NCBI RefSeq assembly: GCF_022398315.1
Contig: NZ_JAKEVF010000002.1
Coordinates: forward strand, 62,477-126,476
Origin: Shewanella sp. Isolate11
GTDB lineage: Bacteria; Pseudomonadota; Gammaproteobacteria; Enterobacterales; Shewanellaceae
Reading direction: 5' to 3'
DNA length: 64,000 bases
The notes below the pieces were generated by a model that had not been told where the DNA came from, did no database searches, and saw nothing but the letters and a program-made list of their open reading frames with translations. Shown piece by piece: positions 62,354-64,000 of this stretch (position 1 is the first letter of the stretch; each line of letters starts with the position of its first letter). Made by a program: the position numbers and the translations under genes.

Positions 62354-63408
62354 CACCCGATCAACAATTTACCCGTTTGGTTAAACTCTCCATCGTCGGT
62401 TTTATGTTGCTGTTTGGCTATTTTATTTTTGCCGATTTGAAGATGCCTATCACCACAGAAGCGATGGCAACTCGTATGATCACCCAAGTAGCGCCGCAGA
62501 TCAGTGGTCGTGTTGTGGGCGTTGCAGTGACAAATAACCAACAAGTTAAACAGGGACAATTACTGTTTAATTTAGATCCTAAGCCATATCAGTTGGCACT
62601 AGAACAAGCCAATTTATCGCTGGAACAGGCTAAACAAGATAATGCCGAGCTCGATGCCGCAATCGAAGTGGCTCGCGCCGATGTGAATACCAAAACCACC
62701 ACTTATCAACTAAAGCAGCGTGAAGCGAAACGCTTACAATCACTATATGATAATCACAGTGTTTCTCAGCAAGCGATCGATCAAGCTCAAACCGAAGTTA
62801 AATCGAGTTTATCGCAACTGCTTGCCGCCAAAGCACAGCTGGCAAAATCACAAACCTTAAGAGGCGAGTTAGGCCAAGATAATTTACGATTACGCCAAGC
62901 AAAGAATAATCTCGATAAAGCCAAACTTAACCTAAGCTATACCCAAGTTCGCGCCGAGCAAGATGGCATTGTGACTAATTTACAGCTCGCTTCGGGCAAT
63001 ATGGTAAATAATGGTACTGCTGTCATGGCATTGGTACTGAACGATGTGGATGTGATTGCCGATTTTCGTGAGAAAAGCCTGCGTCATGTCATTCCCGGCT
63101 CAATAGCCTTAGTTGCGTTCGATGGTCAGCCTGGCAATTTATATCAAGCAGAAGTGAACAGTATAGATGCAGGTGTCAGTACGGCGCAGTTTGCTGCCGA
63201 TGGTAGTTTGGCTACGCCAACTGAATCGACTCGTTGGGTGAGGGATGCACAACGGTTTCGTTTGCATTTAAACCTCGATCCGCAGCTGATTGCTCAGCTA
63301 CCAGCGGGTGCTAAAGCGACAGTACAGTTACAACCTCAAGGCACGCTATTACAGTTTTTTGCTAAGCTGCAGATCAAGTTAATCAGCCTGCTACATTTTA
63401 TCTACTGA
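62350..63408 (+). CDS. EmrA/AaeA-like membrane fusion protein
   Basis: This is a 352-residue HlyD-family adaptor with one N-terminal membrane anchor (SIVGFMLLFGYFIFADL). VAPQISGRVVGVAVTNNQQVKQGQ near residue 46 is the lipoyl half, the coiled-coil hairpin spans about 78-190, and LSYTQVRAEQDGIVTNLQLASGN near 196 the second half. A beta-barrel part ends near LQPQG. It probably feeds the FUSC-type transporter encoded eight bases downstream. The layout adaptor plus FUSC partner matches AaeAB-like aromatic-acid efflux. Confidence 0.9.
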   Translation: MTPDQQFTRLVKLSIVGFMLLFGYFIFADLKMPITTEAMATRMITQVAPQISGRVVGVAVTNNQQVKQGQLLFNLDPKPYQLALEQANLSLEQAKQDNAELDAAIEVARADVNTKTTTYQLKQREAKRLQSLYDNHSVSQQAIDQAQTEVKSSLSQLLAAKAQLAKSQTLRGELGQDNLRLRQAKNNLDKAKLNLSYTQVRAEQDGIVTNLQLASGNMVNNGTAVMALVLNDVDVIADFREKSLRHVIPGSIALVAFDGQPGNLYQAEVNSIDAGVSTAQFAADGSLATPTESTRWVRDAQRFRLHLNLDPQLIAQLPAGAKATVQLQPQGTLLQFFAKLQIKLISLLHFIY

Positions 63409-63415
63409 GGCCATT

Positions 63416-64000
63416 ATGTTATTGATTCGTCATCACCCTTTGAGTGATAACGGCCTAAGACAATGTTTACGTATTGCCACTGGGGCGACTTTAGGTTTTT
63501 TGATTGCCAAAGTATTTGAATTCAACAACACCGTGTTTTTTACCGTCACCCCTATGCTACTGCTTGGATTAGTGCCGGTAATGAATATGCGTGTTAGTCG
63601 ACAAGTTGTGGTCGCATCGGTGCTCTCAATTGTTGAAGTGGGCGTTATTGCTGCGCTGTTTGCTGGCAAGCCTGTGGTGATGACTATGATTGCCTTTGTG
63701 TTGTTTCTGTATCGATTTGCAGCTATGTCCCGTGGTCCGCTGTTTTTATTTGGTGCTAATGGGGTGATTAGCCTCAGTATTATGCTGCATTTTGCAAGTT
63801 ATCCCGATACAGATCTAAATGACCTGATCTTCTGTAATTTCTGGGGACATATTACCTCTATTGGCATCGCGTTTTTAATGATGGTGGTTTTCCCCGACGT
63901 TGAGGAGCGAGCCGCACCAGAAGGTGTTACTAAGGCGCCTCACCGTATGCGTCATGAGGCTTTATTAGGCGCGACGGTTGCTAGCTTATCATTTGCAGTT
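63416..64000 (+). CDS. FUSC/DUF2955-family inner-membrane transporter (partial, 3' end outside window)
   Basis: From an ATG at 63416 the frame is open to the window end (195 codons). It begins MLLIRHHPLSDNGLRQCLRI, followed by several hydrophobic helices (ATGATLGFLIAKVF, VFFTVTPMLLLGLVPV, ASVLSIVEVGVIAALF, VMTMIAFVLFLYRFAA and FWGHITSIGIAFLMMVVFP). The pattern fits the FUSC/DUF2955 group that works with EmrA/AaeA-like adaptors. A minus-strand open frame at 63433-63669 overlaps it and is a shadow. The missing part prevents a firm subfamily call. Confidence 0.75.
   Translation, partial: MLLIRHHPLSDNGLRQCLRIATGATLGFLIAKVFEFNNTVFFTVTPMLLLGLVPVMNMRVSRQVVVASVLSIVEVGVIAALFAGKPVVMTMIAFVLFLYRFAAMSRGPLFLFGANGVISLSIMLHFASYPDTDLNDLIFCNFWGHITSIGIAFLMMVVFPDVEERAAPEGVTKAPHRMRHEALLGATVASLSFAV

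Noticed and set aside
63433-63669. Minus-strand frame near the right end
   Set aside because: It lies opposite the clear FUSC-family membrane protein, which is the real gene.
1-64000. CRISPR arrays, prophage, integron or tRNA genes
   Set aside because: No spaced direct-repeat arrays, phage structural genes, integrases or tRNA cloverleaf sequences were found while reading both strands.

Overview
The window looks like a chromosomal segment of a marine Shewanella, or a very close relative in the Shewanellaceae. The evidence is a small periplasmic tetraheme cytochrome (CctA type) next to htpX, discrete oleA, oleB, oleC and oleD genes, a periplasmic [NiFe] hydrogenase cluster of hya and hyp genes, a NapEDABC nitrate reductase operon, and several CRP/FNR-type palindromes in front of respiratory genes. 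Composition and codon use look uniform. I see no phage, integron, transposase gene, CRISPR array, tRNA or rRNA.

Layout, left to right. Positions 1-1509 hold the end of a DUF1289 gene and a SAM methyltransferase. Positions 1781-6744 hold oleABCD, the long-chain olefin pathway, with a 16-bp tandem repeat between oleB and oleC. Positions 6762-12026 hold the biotin genes, with bioA divergent from bioBFCD across a candidate BirA operator. Positions 12282-13879 hold htpX and cctA. A MITE-like element (13960-14135) precedes a compact curli cluster (14390-17460: one curlin, then csgD, E, F and G). Positions 17685-24001 hold hinT, two hotdog thioesterases and a ycfL-type lipoprotein, followed by a TPP riboswitch controlling a thiamin uptake and salvage operon (TonB receptor, YkoF-like protein, PnuT, ThiK-like kinase). 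Positions 24117-27793 hold a nitroreductase, a possible CRP-controlled small RNA, three GNAT acetyltransferases and two small envelope proteins. Positions 27952-33264 hold a MacB-type ABC exporter with three consecutive adaptor proteins.

From 45915 down to 33913 on the minus strand lies one continuous hydrogenase operon: hyaABCD, a degenerate HypF-like protein, hypF, hypBCDEA and a tiny histidine-containing membrane protein. A good FNR-type site precedes it. A CBS-domain gene, a structured intergenic region and hrpA follow (46252-50930). Then come napEDABC (51345-55396) behind an FNR/CRP palindrome, ilvIH on the minus strand, a Bcr/CflA transporter, a GST and trhO. The window ends in a MarR-regulated adaptor plus FUSC-family efflux operon, cut off at 64000.

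Functionally, hydrogenase, CctA and periplasmic nitrate reductase together fit an anaerobic respiratory lifestyle in which H2 or other donors feed periplasmic acceptors under CRP/FNR control. The items I find most worth following up are the catalytically stripped HypF paralogue inside the hydrogenase operon, the three-adaptor ABC exporter, the paired MarR operators around a -10 box, the putative intergenic sRNA at about 24756-24813, and the 16-bp tandem repeats inside the ole cluster. All calls rest on reading the sequence and remembered family features. No database search was run.
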